A stretch of DNA of 7,289 nt from an uncultured Bacillota bacterium (GTDB lineage: Bacteria > Bacillota > Clostridia > Tissierellales > Tepidimicrobiaceae): the NCBI GenBank assembly GCA_937967955.1, contig CALBUB010000120.1:1-7289 (forward strand), written 5' to 3'. Positions 1-6,089 of the stretch are shown here, piece after piece. Position numbers and translations under genes: made by a program. Under the pieces are notes generated by a model. That model was not told where the DNA came from and did not search any database. It saw only the letters and a program-made list of their open reading frames with translations. The stretch's first letter is position 1, and every line of letters starts with the position of its first letter.

Positions 1-1040
1 CCATGTTCCCAATAGGAAGAGGCCAAAGAGAGCTTATAATTGGAGATAGGCAAACTGGTAAGACTGCCATAGCTATAGATACTATAATCAACCAAAAAGA
101 CCAAGATGTAATTTGTATTTATGTAGCCATTGGGCAAAAGAGATCTACAGTGGCTCAAATTGTAGACGTATTAGAAAAGAAAGGAGCTATGGATTATACA
201 ATAGTTGTATCAGCAACAGCTAGTGAAACAGCTCCATTACAATATATTGCACCTTATGCAGGAGTCAGCATGGCTGAAGAATTTATGGAGCAAGGAAAAG
301 ATGTACTTATAGTTTATGATGACCTATCTAAACATGCAGCTGCATACAGATCCATGTCACTGTTACTTAGAAGGCCACCTGGACGTGAAGCATATCCAGG
401 AGACGTATTCTATCTACACTCTAGATTATTGGAGAGATCCGCCAAATTAAGTGATGAATATGGTGGAGGTTCTATAACAGCACTGCCAATTGTAGAAACT
501 CAAGCTGGAGATATTTCTGCATACATACCTACAAACGTTATTTCTATTACAGACGGTCAGCTATTCTTAGAAACAGACCTATTCTTTGCGGGCTTCAGAC
601 CAGCTATAAATACAGGTTTATCTGTATCCAGGGTTGGTGGAGCAGCACAAATTCCGGCTATGAAGAAGGTTGCAGGAAGCTTAAAGCTAGAACTGGCACA
701 ATATAGAGACTTAGCTGCTTTTGCTCAGTTTGGTTCTGAATTAGATAAGGAGACAAAGGCTCAGCTAGACCAAGGGGAAAGAATAATGGAGATATTAAAA
801 CAGCCCCAGTACAGTCCAGTAAGGGTAGAGCACCAAGTTATAATATTCTATGTAGCTATAAATAAGCACTTATTAGATATACCAATAGAAAAAGTAAAAC
901 AATTTGAAAAGGAATTCTTACAATACGTAGACAACAACTACCCAGAAATAGTTGAGTCTATAAGAGAAACAAAGGATCTAACCGAGGAAACAGAAAAGAG
1001 AATAGAAGAAGACGTAAAAGAATTCAAAAAGAACTTCTAA
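1..1040 (+). CDS. atpA: F1F0 ATP synthase subunit alpha, 5'-truncated by window edge
   Basis: Alpha subunit of the F1 head, forming the alpha3-beta3 hexamer on the cytoplasmic side of the membrane; it carries the non-catalytic nucleotide sites. About 345 C-terminal residues are present of a usual 500 or so. The reading frame runs open through the left edge, and the ATG at position 3 is an internal Met, so the start and roughly 155 N-terminal residues lie outside the window. Visible landmarks are the Walker A motif GDRQTGKT (bases 42-65), the Walker B stretch DVLIVYDDLSKHA, the LLLRRPPGREAYPGD signature, and SVSRVGGAAQ, whose Arg (codon 630-632) is the arginine finger that reaches into the neighbouring beta catalytic site. 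The helical C-terminal domain ends in a Lys/Glu-rich tail. It is followed after 27 bases by atpG, so they are surely one operon. The upstream genes of the usual order (a, c, b, delta) are expected to the left. Confidence 0.98.
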   Translation, partial: MFPIGRGQRELIIGDRQTGKTAIAIDTIINQKDQDVICIYVAIGQKRSTVAQIVDVLEKKGAMDYTIVVSATASETAPLQYIAPYAGVSMAEEFMEQGKDVLIVYDDLSKHAAAYRSMSLLLRRPPGREAYPGDVFYLHSRLLERSAKLSDEYGGGSITALPIVETQAGDISAYIPTNVISITDGQLFLETDLFFAGFRPAINTGLSVSRVGGAAQIPAMKKVAGSLKLELAQYRDLAAFAQFGSELDKETKAQLDQGERIMEILKQPQYSPVRVEHQVIIFYVAINKHLLDIPIEKVKQFEKEFLQYVDNNYPEIVESIRETKDLTEETEKRIEEDVKEFKKNF

Positions 1041-1055
1041 TATTCCCTTGAGTAC

Positions 1056-1063
1056 GGGGGTGA
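1056..1063 (+). promoter_or_regulatory. Ribosome binding site of atpG (TTG start)
   Basis: GGGGGTGA pairs with the 16S rRNA tail, matching GGAGGTGA with one A-to-G change, and lies 4 bases before the TTG at 1068. It fixes a non-ATG start for gamma. The bases ATTCCC just upstream (1042-1047) can pair with GGGGGT (1056-1061) using two G-U wobbles, which could partly mask this site; that pairing is weak and only inferred. Confidence 0.7.
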
Positions 1064-1067
1064 TTGT

Positions 1068-1925
1068 TTGACACTATCAACAAGAGATATAAAAAGAAAA
1101 ATAAAAGGGATAAACAACATAATGCAAATTACTAAAGCCATGGAATTGGTTGCTTCCGCCAGGCTTAGAAGAGCAAGGGAAAGGCTGGAAAGAACAAGAC
1201 CTTATTATAATACGGTCTATGAAAATATAAAGGAAGTACTAGGCCATGTAGGCAATATAGACCATCCCTTTTTAAGAAAAAGGGATGTGAAAAAAAGCCT
1301 CTATATAGTAGTGACTGCTGATAGAGGCTTAGCTGGAGGCTTTAACAGTAATGTCAATAGATTAGTAGAAGCTGAAATAGGAAACAATAAGGAAAATATT
1401 TCCTTAATAACAGTTGGTGCTAAAGGAAGAGACCACTTTAAAAAGCGGGGCTACAATATAATGGCTGAATTTGTAGGCATGACAGAAAACCCCTCCTTCA
1501 GCCATGCAAAGAATATTGCAAACTTAGTTTTAGAGGCCTACAGCAAAGAGGAAATAGACGAAGTGAAGATAGTCTATACTGAATTTATTTCAACTATTAG
1601 CCAAAAGCCTAAAGTAATAAGGCTTCTGCCCAGTGATTCCTTAAAGTCAGAAAAGAAGGAAAAGACAGCCGTTGTTGAATTCGAGCCATCAGCCGATGAG
1701 GTATTAGATTACCTAATACCTAGATATATCCAATCAGTAGTCTACGGAGCTTTAATAGAGTCTGCTTGCAGTCAGCAAGGAGCAAGGATGACTGCCATGA
1801 AGAATGCTACGGAAAATGCAGAAGAGCTAATTGACGAACTACAGCTAAGCTACAACAAGGCTCGTCAAGCAGCCATAACCACAGAAATTACAGAAATTGT
1901 TTCAGGTGCTGAAGCCCTTAAGTAA
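1068..1925 (+). CDS. atpG: F1F0 ATP synthase subunit gamma
   Basis: Gamma is the central rotor shaft of F1; its coiled coil of N- and C-terminal helices turns inside the alpha3-beta3 ring and couples the membrane ring to catalysis. The product has 285 residues, the normal length. The N-terminal block DIKRKIKGINNIMQITKAME (residues 7-26) followed by LVASARLRRA, and the C-terminal block ARMTAMKNATENAEELI plus ITTEITEIVSGAEAL, are the two family signatures. Translation starts at TTG (1068): no ATG or GTG stands nearer the family N-terminus and a ribosome binding site sits directly before it. It lies 27 bases after atpA and 19 bases before atpD. A perfect 11-bp inverted repeat lies inside the gene (separate entry). 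A weak start codon would suit gamma's single copy per complex against three each of alpha and beta; that is inference. Confidence 0.97.
   Translation: MTLSTRDIKRKIKGINNIMQITKAMELVASARLRRARERLERTRPYYNTVYENIKEVLGHVGNIDHPFLRKRDVKKSLYIVVTADRGLAGGFNSNVNRLVEAEIGNNKENISLITVGAKGRDHFKKRGYNIMAEFVGMTENPSFSHAKNIANLVLEAYSKEEIDEVKIVYTEFISTISQKPKVIRLLPSDSLKSEKKEKTAVVEFEPSADEVLDYLIPRYIQSVVYGALIESACSQQGARMTAMKNATENAEELIDELQLSYNKARQAAITTEITEIVSGAEALK
1263..1287 (+). repeat. Perfect 11-bp inverted repeat inside atpG
   Basis: CATCCCTTTTT (1263-1273) and AAAAAGGGATG (1277-1287) are perfect reverse complements separated by a 3-base loop AAG. The repeat lies within codons reading H-P-F-L-R-K-R-D of gamma. It is not followed by a T-run on either strand, so it is not an intrinsic terminator. 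In mRNA it would form a compact hairpin about 195 bases after the gamma start; any effect on translation or mRNA stability is speculative. Confidence 0.75.
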
Positions 1926-1944
1926 TAGAGAAAGGAGTGAAGGT

Positions 1945-3339
1945 ATGAAAAACGTAGGAAAGATAGTCCAGGTAATAGGTCCTGTTGTAGATATAAGGTT
2001 TGATGAAGAAAACTTGCCTGAATTACTTAATGCTATAGAGATACAAAATGGAGATGAAAAGCTGGTTGTGGAAGTTGCCCAGCATATTGGAGATGATATT
2101 GTAAGATGTGTAGCCATGGGTTCCACTGATGGACTGGTAAGAGGTATGGATGCAGTGGACACGGGAGAGCCAATTAGTGTACCTGTAGGAAGGGAAACTT
2201 TAGGAAGATTGTTTAATGTATTAGGAGAGCCTATTGATGGTAAAGAGCCAGTAAAAACAGAAAAAAGGTCTCCTATACATAAGCCTGCACCAAGCTTTGT
2301 AGAGCAAGCAACCACTCAAGAGATGTTTGAGACTGGAATTAAGGTTATAGACCTTATTTGTCCCTATGTAAAGGGTGGAAAGATAGGTCTGTTTGGTGGA
2401 GCTGGTGTAGGTAAGACAGTTCTTATACAAGAGCTTATTAATAACGTAGCTACAAAACACGGTGGTATTTCCGTATTTGCTGGAGTAGGAGAGAGAACTA
2501 GGGAAGGAAACGACCTATACTATGAAATGATCGAATCAGGAGTAATAGACAAAACTGCCCTAGTATTCGGCCAGATGAATGAGCCACCTGGAGCAAGGTT
2601 AAGGGTAGGCCTTACAGGACTTACTTTGGCCGAATACTTTAGAGATGAAGAAGGCCAAGACGTACTATTATTTATTGACAACATATTTAGGTTTACTCAG
2701 GCTGGTTCAGAAGTATCTGCCTTGCTAGGAAGAATGCCTTCAGCAGTAGGTTATCAGCCAACCTTAGCAACAGAAATGGGTCAGCTGCAAGAGAGAATTA
2801 CTTCAACTAAGAAGGGTTCTATTACATCTGTTCAAGCAGTTTACGTGCCAGCTGACGACTTAACAGACCCAGCACCAGCTACAACTTTCGCCCACTTGGA
2901 TGCTACAACAGTATTATCTAGACAAATAGCTGAATTAGGTATTTACCCAGCAGTGGATCCATTAGATTCCACATCTAGAATACTAGCACCAGAGATAGTA
3001 GGGCAAGAACACTATGAGGTAGCTAGAGGAGTACAGGAAATACTACAAAGATATAAAGAGCTACAGGATATAATTGCAATCTTAGGTATAGATGAGCTTT
3101 CCGATGAGGATAAGCTAGTAGTAGCTCGTGCAAGAAAGATACAAAGATTCTTATCTCAGCCATTTACTGTAGCAGAACAGTTTACAGGCACCAAGGGTGT
3201 TTATGTACCTGTAAGTGAGACTGTAAGAGGCTTTAAAGAAATATTAGAAGGAAAACACGATGACATACCTGAACAAGCCTTCTACATGGTAGGAACTATA
3301 GATGAAGTACTAGAAAAAGCCAAGAAGTTAGGGGTGTAA
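1945..3339 (+). CDS. atpD: F1F0 ATP synthase subunit beta (catalytic)
   Basis: Catalytic subunit of F1 that makes or hydrolyses ATP at the alpha/beta interfaces. The product has 464 residues, normal for the family. Landmarks in order: beta-barrel domain opening NVGKIVQVIGPVVDIRF; Walker A GGAGVGKT (residues 151-158); GERTREGND with the catalytic Glu183 and Arg184; Walker B LLFIDNIFRFTQAGSE; the loop ALLGRMPSAVGYQPTLATEMG; and the C-terminal DELSDED (383-389), a conservative form of the classic DELSEED lever that acts on gamma. The ATG at 1945 is chosen over an in-frame upstream start at 1897 because AGGAG (1933-1937) lies 7 bases before it, the protein then begins as the family does, and the upstream start would overlap atpG. 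It is 19 bases after atpG and only 2 bases before atpC. Confidence 0.99.
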   Translation: MKNVGKIVQVIGPVVDIRFDEENLPELLNAIEIQNGDEKLVVEVAQHIGDDIVRCVAMGSTDGLVRGMDAVDTGEPISVPVGRETLGRLFNVLGEPIDGKEPVKTEKRSPIHKPAPSFVEQATTQEMFETGIKVIDLICPYVKGGKIGLFGGAGVGKTVLIQELINNVATKHGGISVFAGVGERTREGNDLYYEMIESGVIDKTALVFGQMNEPPGARLRVGLTGLTLAEYFRDEEGQDVLLFIDNIFRFTQAGSEVSALLGRMPSAVGYQPTLATEMGQLQERITSTKKGSITSVQAVYVPADDLTDPAPATTFAHLDATTVLSRQIAELGIYPAVDPLDSTSRILAPEIVGQEHYEVARGVQEILQRYKELQDIIAILGIDELSDEDKLVVARARKIQRFLSQPFTVAEQFTGTKGVYVPVSETVRGFKEILEGKHDDIPEQAFYMVGTIDEVLEKAKKLGV

Positions 3340-3341
3340 TT

Positions 3342-3746
3342 ATGGGCTTTAAACTAGAGATAGTAACTCCTGACAGAGCCTTTTTCTCAGATGAGGTAGA
3401 CATGGCCATACTAAGGGGAATTGAAGGTGAATTTGCAGTATTAAAAAATATGGCTCCCTTAATTACCCCTTTAGACATAGGTAAAGTAAGGATTAAAAAA
3501 GGCAATGAAGAAAAGGTAGCAGCCATAGCTGGAGGCTATGTGACAGTATCAAAGGATAAGACTACAGTTATCACTGATTCTGCTGAATGGCCTGAGGAAA
3601 TAGATGTGGAAAGAGCAAAAAGGGCAAAAGAAAGAGCAGAAAAAAGATTAAAAGAAAAAAAGGAAGGCATAGATATACTTAGGGCTGAACTAGCTTTAAA
3701 GAGGGCCATAAATAGACTTAATATAGCAGAAAAATATAAAAAATAA
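3342..3746 (+). CDS. atpC: F1F0 ATP synthase subunit epsilon
   Basis: Epsilon sits at the foot of gamma, links it to the c-ring, and in many bacteria inhibits ATP hydrolysis by extending its C-terminal helices. The product has 134 residues, full length: an N-terminal beta-sandwich (LEIVTPDRAFFSDEVDMAIL, GEFAVLKNMAPLIT, AIAGGYVTV) followed by a charged two-helix domain from about residue 85. The helical part contains two matches to the I/L-D-x-x-R-A pattern known as the ATP-binding motif of Bacillus-type epsilon: IDVERA (87-92) and IDILRA (110-115), the latter followed by ELALKRAINRL. ATP-sensitive inhibition is therefore plausible but not shown. The start is 2 bases after the atpD stop, with AGGGGTG (3330-3336) inside the end of atpD as ribosome binding site, which suggests translational coupling. 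It is the last gene of the atp operon. Confidence 0.97.
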   Translation: MGFKLEIVTPDRAFFSDEVDMAILRGIEGEFAVLKNMAPLITPLDIGKVRIKKGNEEKVAAIAGGYVTVSKDKTTVITDSAEWPEEIDVERAKRAKERAEKRLKEKKEGIDILRAELALKRAINRLNIAEKYKK

Positions 3747-3775
3747 AAATAAAAAAATTAGATATTTATGTATAA

Positions 3776-3822
3776 AAAATACCCTTTCCTGGCAATACTT
3801 CATACCAAGGAAAGGGTATTTT
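3776..3822 (+). terminator. Hairpin after atpC, probable operon terminator
   Basis: AAAATACCCTTTCCT (3776-3790) and AGGAAAGGGTATTTT (3808-3822) form a perfect 15-bp stem, with two further G-C pairs past a bulged A. It begins 29 bases after the atpC stop. The right arm ends in TTTT, a short T-run that is itself part of the stem and is followed by A-G, so it is weaker than a textbook terminator on the + strand. On the opposite strand the stem is followed by six T. It probably ends or attenuates atp transcription; some read-through into ywmB-murA is possible. The right arm can also pair downstream (3863-3873). Confidence 0.7.
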
Positions 3823-3823
3823 A

Positions 3824-3862
3824 GTGATAAAAATGTTTTGTCCCCCTTTACATTTTTATCAC
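3824..3862 (+). repeat. 13-bp inverted repeat in the atpC-ywmB spacer
   Basis: GTGATAAAAATGT (3824-3836) and ACATTTTTATCAC (3850-3862) are perfect reverse complements around a 13-base loop containing CCCCC. There is no T-run after it. It can stack on a second helix made by GGAAAGGGTAT (3809-3819) and ATACCCTTTCC (3863-3873), giving a 24-bp interrupted stem with one 4-base bulge TTTA. That longer structure cannot coexist with either the 3776-3822 or the 3863-3903 hairpin. Confidence 0.75.
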
Positions 3863-3903
3863 ATACCCTTTCCCTTATAAATTTATATGGAGGTAAAGGG
3901 TAT
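3863..3903 (+). promoter_or_regulatory. Hairpin covering the ywmB ribosome binding site and start
   Basis: ATACCCTTT (3863-3871) pairs perfectly with AAAGGGTAT (3895-3903), the last two bases of which are the A and T of the ywmB ATG. After one C-T mismatch, CCT (3873-3875) pairs with AGG (3891-3893), the core of the ribosome binding site GGAGGT (3889-3894). The loop holds most of the palindrome TATAAATTTATA (3876-3887). Folded this way, the mRNA would hide both signals for ywmB translation. The pairing is read directly from the sequence; a regulatory role is inferred. Confidence 0.5.
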
Positions 3904-4696
3904 GAAATTACACAAAAAAATTATTATTCTAGGAATCATATTAGTTTTATTGATCCCAGTTCTAGGACTTAAGTCTCAAAAAACAGACAAGCTGCAATTG
4001 ATGATGGAAATGTTAAATAAGGCTGATGCTGATTTTGTAGAGGGAGATATAAGCTTAGGGGGAGTTATATTAGATGAAATGATAGATAGGGCTGAAATGG
4101 AAAAGATAGGATACTCTATTAAGGAGGAACTCAACATAAAAGGAACCCTCCTTAATGGCCAATTTAAAAGTCTAGACCAGTTGAAAGAAGGCTACTATCA
4201 CAAAGAATATATACAGGATGATAACTTTAATCAGCTGCTAATCCAAGGTGTAGATGATAGAGAAAACTTCATAACTATTAGCCTTTCTTCCTACAAAATT
4301 GAGGATTCTGGAGAAACTTCCCTTTACATTAATTTGATAAACAGTAAACATTTTATAGAAAATAATGATATAATATTAAAGGTAGAAAAAATTTTTGATA
4401 AATATGACAAAGCCGTAAATGTTACCAGTTGCATAGTAGGTAGTATTGATGGTAACATAGATATGAATACTGGCAAAAAGAAGATATTAGACATGACAGA
4501 GGACGTAAAGGGAAGAGTTGTAGAGAAATACGAAGAAGATGGAATAGTCAGTTACTCAATTTTCAGTCCTTTAATCGATGAGTACATCTACACTGGAAGT
4601 CGAAAGATGAACTTGAATATTGCTTTAAGGTACAGTGAATTGGAAAACAAGACTTATATCTTGATAGGAACACCTATAATAACAATTGGCTATTAG
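3902..4696 (+). CDS. ywmB: YwmB-family protein (DUF1779), predicted membrane-anchored or exported
   Basis: Member of the YwmB family, known from Bacillus and Clostridia between the atp operon and murA; its function is not established. The 264-residue product starts MKLHKK and has one hydrophobic stretch at about residues 7-22 (IIILGIILVLLIPVLG), a signal anchor or uncleaved signal peptide, so the rest should face the cell exterior. The C-terminal block MNLNIALRYSELENKTYILI, followed by GTPIITIGY at the very end, is the most recognisable family signature. The family name mentions a TATA-binding-protein-like fold; with an export signal, DNA binding is unlikely. The ATG at 3902 is preferred to an in-frame ATG at 3887 because GGAGGT (3889-3894) lies 7 bases upstream and would overlap the earlier start. 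It is 16 bases from murA, so the two are probably co-transcribed. Translation may be limited by the hairpin over its start. Confidence 0.85.
   Translation: MKLHKKIIILGIILVLLIPVLGLKSQKTDKLQLMMEMLNKADADFVEGDISLGGVILDEMIDRAEMEKIGYSIKEELNIKGTLLNGQFKSLDQLKEGYYHKEYIQDDNFNQLLIQGVDDRENFITISLSSYKIEDSGETSLYINLINSKHFIENNDIILKVEKIFDKYDKAVNVTSCIVGSIDGNIDMNTGKKKILDMTEDVKGRVVEKYEEDGIVSYSIFSPLIDEYIYTGSRKMNLNIALRYSELENKTYILIGTPIITIGY
4118..4156 (+). repeat. 10-bp inverted repeat inside ywmB
   Basis: ATTAAGGAGG (4118-4127) and CCTCCTTAAT (4147-4156) are perfect reverse complements around a 19-base loop. The left arm contains AAGGAGG, a near-perfect ribosome binding sequence, but no start codon stands at a suitable distance in any frame, so it is not a start signal for a hidden gene. 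No T-run follows. It may be chance. Confidence 0.55.
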
Positions 4697-4712
4697 AAAC
4701 AGGAGGGATAAG

Positions 4713-5963
4713 ATGAGCAAGTTGTTGGTAGAGAAGAGTCCTCCTTTAAGAGGAAATGTAAGAATAAGTGGAGCGAAAAATTCAGCACTGCCAATTTTGG
4801 CAGCGTCTTTATTAGGCACAGAAGATATCATTTTAGAAGATGTTCCCCAGCTAAAAGATGTGGAAGTAATGTGTGAAGTATTGTCCTCATTAGGTGCTAA
4901 AGTGGAGTTTCTAGATAAGGGAGTTATAAAGATTAACTCTAAGAATGTTAACAGCTATGAAACCCCCTATGAGCTAATGAGCAAAATGAGGGCTTCTTTT
5001 TTGGTTATGGGACCTTTATTGACCCGCTTAGGAAAAGCTAAAACTTCCATGCCAGGAGGCTGTGCCATTGGTACCAGGCCTATAGATTTACACTTAAAAG
5101 GCTTTAGAGCCCTAGGAGCAGAAATAGATGTAGATCATGGCTATATTGGTGCTTATGCAGATAAACTAGTTGGAGATAGGATTTATTTAGACTTCCCCAG
5201 TGTAGGAGCAACAGAGAATATTATGATGGCTGCCGTTATGGCAGAAGGAGAAACTATTATAGACAATGCTGCTATGGAACCTGAAATAGTAGACTTGGCA
5301 AACTTCTTAAATAAGCTGGGGGCTCAAATAAAAGGAGTTGGAACCAGCACTATTCGTATAAAAGGAGTGAAGGAATTAGGAGGAGCCACCCATTCTATAA
5401 TCCCTGATAGAATAGAAGCAGGTACCTTCATGGTGGCAGCTGCCATTACAAAGGGAGATGTAATTGTTGAAAACGTAATTACCAGCCACATTAAGCCCAT
5501 CATAGCAAAGCTTAGGGAAGCTGGCTGTGAAGTATGGGAAGAAGAGGATAAAGTAAGAGTAGTTGGCACTGATAATTTAAAAGCAGTGGATATTAAAACC
5601 TTACCTTATCCAGGCTTCCCTACAGACATGCAAGCCCAGTTTATGGCTTTAATGAGCGTTGCTCAAGGAACAAGCGTAATCATTGAAACCGTATTTGAAA
5701 ACAGGTTTATGCATGTAGATGAGCTTAAGAGAATGGGAGCAGACATAAAAATAGATGGCAGATCAGCCATAGTTCAAGGAGTAAAAGAACTTATGTCAGC
5801 TCCAGTTAAAGCCACTGACCTAAGAGCAGGAGCTGCATTAATTTTGGCTGGACTTAAAGCTGATGGAGTTACTGAAATAAGTGACATCTATCATATTGAT
5901 AGAGGTTATGAAAATATAGAAGAAAAGTTTACTAAGCTAGGGGCAAAAATCTATAGGGCGTAA
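4713..5963 (+). CDS. murA: UDP-N-acetylglucosamine 1-carboxyvinyltransferase
   Basis: Transfers enolpyruvate from PEP to UDP-GlcNAc, the first committed step of peptidoglycan precursor synthesis, in the cytoplasm. The product has 416 residues, normal length. Active-site residues are all present: Lys22-Asn23 in SGAKNSALPIL, the catalytic Cys117 in MPGGCAIGTRP (the position alkylated by fosfomycin in this family; Asp there gives resistance), Asp305 in YPGFPTDMQAQF, Asp369 and Arg371 in TDLRAGAAL, and Arg397 in HIDRGYENIEEKF. The Cys means the enzyme should be fosfomycin-sensitive in itself. The ATG at 4713 is chosen over an in-frame TTG at 4686 because AGGAGG (4701-4706) lies 6 bases before it and the protein then starts as the family does. 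It follows ywmB by 16 bases and ends at a strong terminator. Many Firmicutes carry two MurA copies; the position beside ywmB and spoIID matches B. subtilis murAA. Confidence 0.98.
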   Translation: MSKLLVEKSPPLRGNVRISGAKNSALPILAASLLGTEDIILEDVPQLKDVEVMCEVLSSLGAKVEFLDKGVIKINSKNVNSYETPYELMSKMRASFLVMGPLLTRLGKAKTSMPGGCAIGTRPIDLHLKGFRALGAEIDVDHGYIGAYADKLVGDRIYLDFPSVGATENIMMAAVMAEGETIIDNAAMEPEIVDLANFLNKLGAQIKGVGTSTIRIKGVKELGGATHSIIPDRIEAGTFMVAAAITKGDVIVENVITSHIKPIIAKLREAGCEVWEEEDKVRVVGTDNLKAVDIKTLPYPGFPTDMQAQFMALMSVAQGTSVIIETVFENRFMHVDELKRMGADIKIDGRSAIVQGVKELMSAPVKATDLRAGAALILAGLKADGVTEISDIYHIDRGYENIEEKFTKLGAKIYRA

Positions 5964-5964
5964 T

Positions 5965-5995
5965 CATATTATATTATTGATAATTGAATAATATG
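5965..5995 (+). repeat. AT-rich inverted repeat just after murA
   Basis: CATATTAT (5965-5972) pairs with ATAATATG (5988-5995); an overlapping alternative is ATATTATT (5971-5978) with AATAATAT (5987-5994). The stem is almost all A-T and weak as RNA. It lies between the murA stop codon and the terminator. In DNA it is a possible binding site, but nothing identifies a regulator. Confidence 0.35.
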
Positions 5996-5999
5996 CTTG

Positions 6000-6030
6000 A
6001 AAAAGAGTTGGCAGTAGCCAACTCTTTTTT
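6000..6030 (+). terminator. Intrinsic terminator after murA
   Basis: GAGTTGGC (6005-6012) and GCCAACTC (6017-6024) form an 8-bp stem with loop AGTA, extended by five A-T pairs (6000-6004 with 6025-6029), and the structure ends in a run of six T (6025-6030). The A-run on the left makes it potentially bidirectional. It should stop ywmB-murA transcription before spoIID, whose own promoter elements begin at the next base. Confidence 0.92.
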
Positions 6031-6060
6031 GTTATATTTTATCCTTGTCCTGCATAGTAT
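6031..6060 (+). promoter_or_regulatory. Candidate sigma-E promoter for spoIID
   Basis: GTTATATT (6031-6038) resembles the sigma-E -35 element (kmATATT), and GCATAGTAT (6052-6060) resembles its -10 element (GcATACAmT), with 13 bases between them. The -10 differs from the consensus at two positions. The placement, right after the murA terminator and 29 bases before the spoIID ATG, and the known sigma-E dependence of spoIID in B. subtilis, support the call. It was read by eye without a scored matrix. Confidence 0.65.
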
Positions 6061-6089
6061 ATTGTATACGCAAGGAAGAGGAGGACAAA

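Noticed and set aside
3..5. ATG at the left edge as the start of atpA
   Set aside because: It lies only 13 codons before the Walker A motif, which sits near residue 170 in full-length alpha subunits, and the frame is open to the window edge; it is an internal Met.
1902..2315. 137-codon open frame on the - strand opposite the start of atpD
   Set aside because: It is fully antisense to a gene with clear family motifs, its product resembles no family I recognise, and it has no convincing ribosome binding site; it is a shadow frame.
2353..2370. Unusual Cys in the beta subunit (LICPY before Walker A)
   Set aside because: A Cys at this place also occurs in well-known beta subunits such as that of E. 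coli, so it is not notable.
3847..3881. Vegetative promoter TTTACA ... TATAAA upstream of ywmB
   Set aside because: The boxes are 23 bases apart, too far for a sigma-A promoter, and no better-spaced pair was found in the spacer. The origin of ywmB-murA transcription is left open.
3779..3903. Possible small non-autonomous mobile element with terminal inverted repeats ATACCCTTT/AAAGGGTAT
   Set aside because: No target-site duplication flanks it (AAAAA on the left, GAAAT on the right), the right end includes the ywmB ATG, and no second copy exists in the window. A genome-wide copy search could reopen it.
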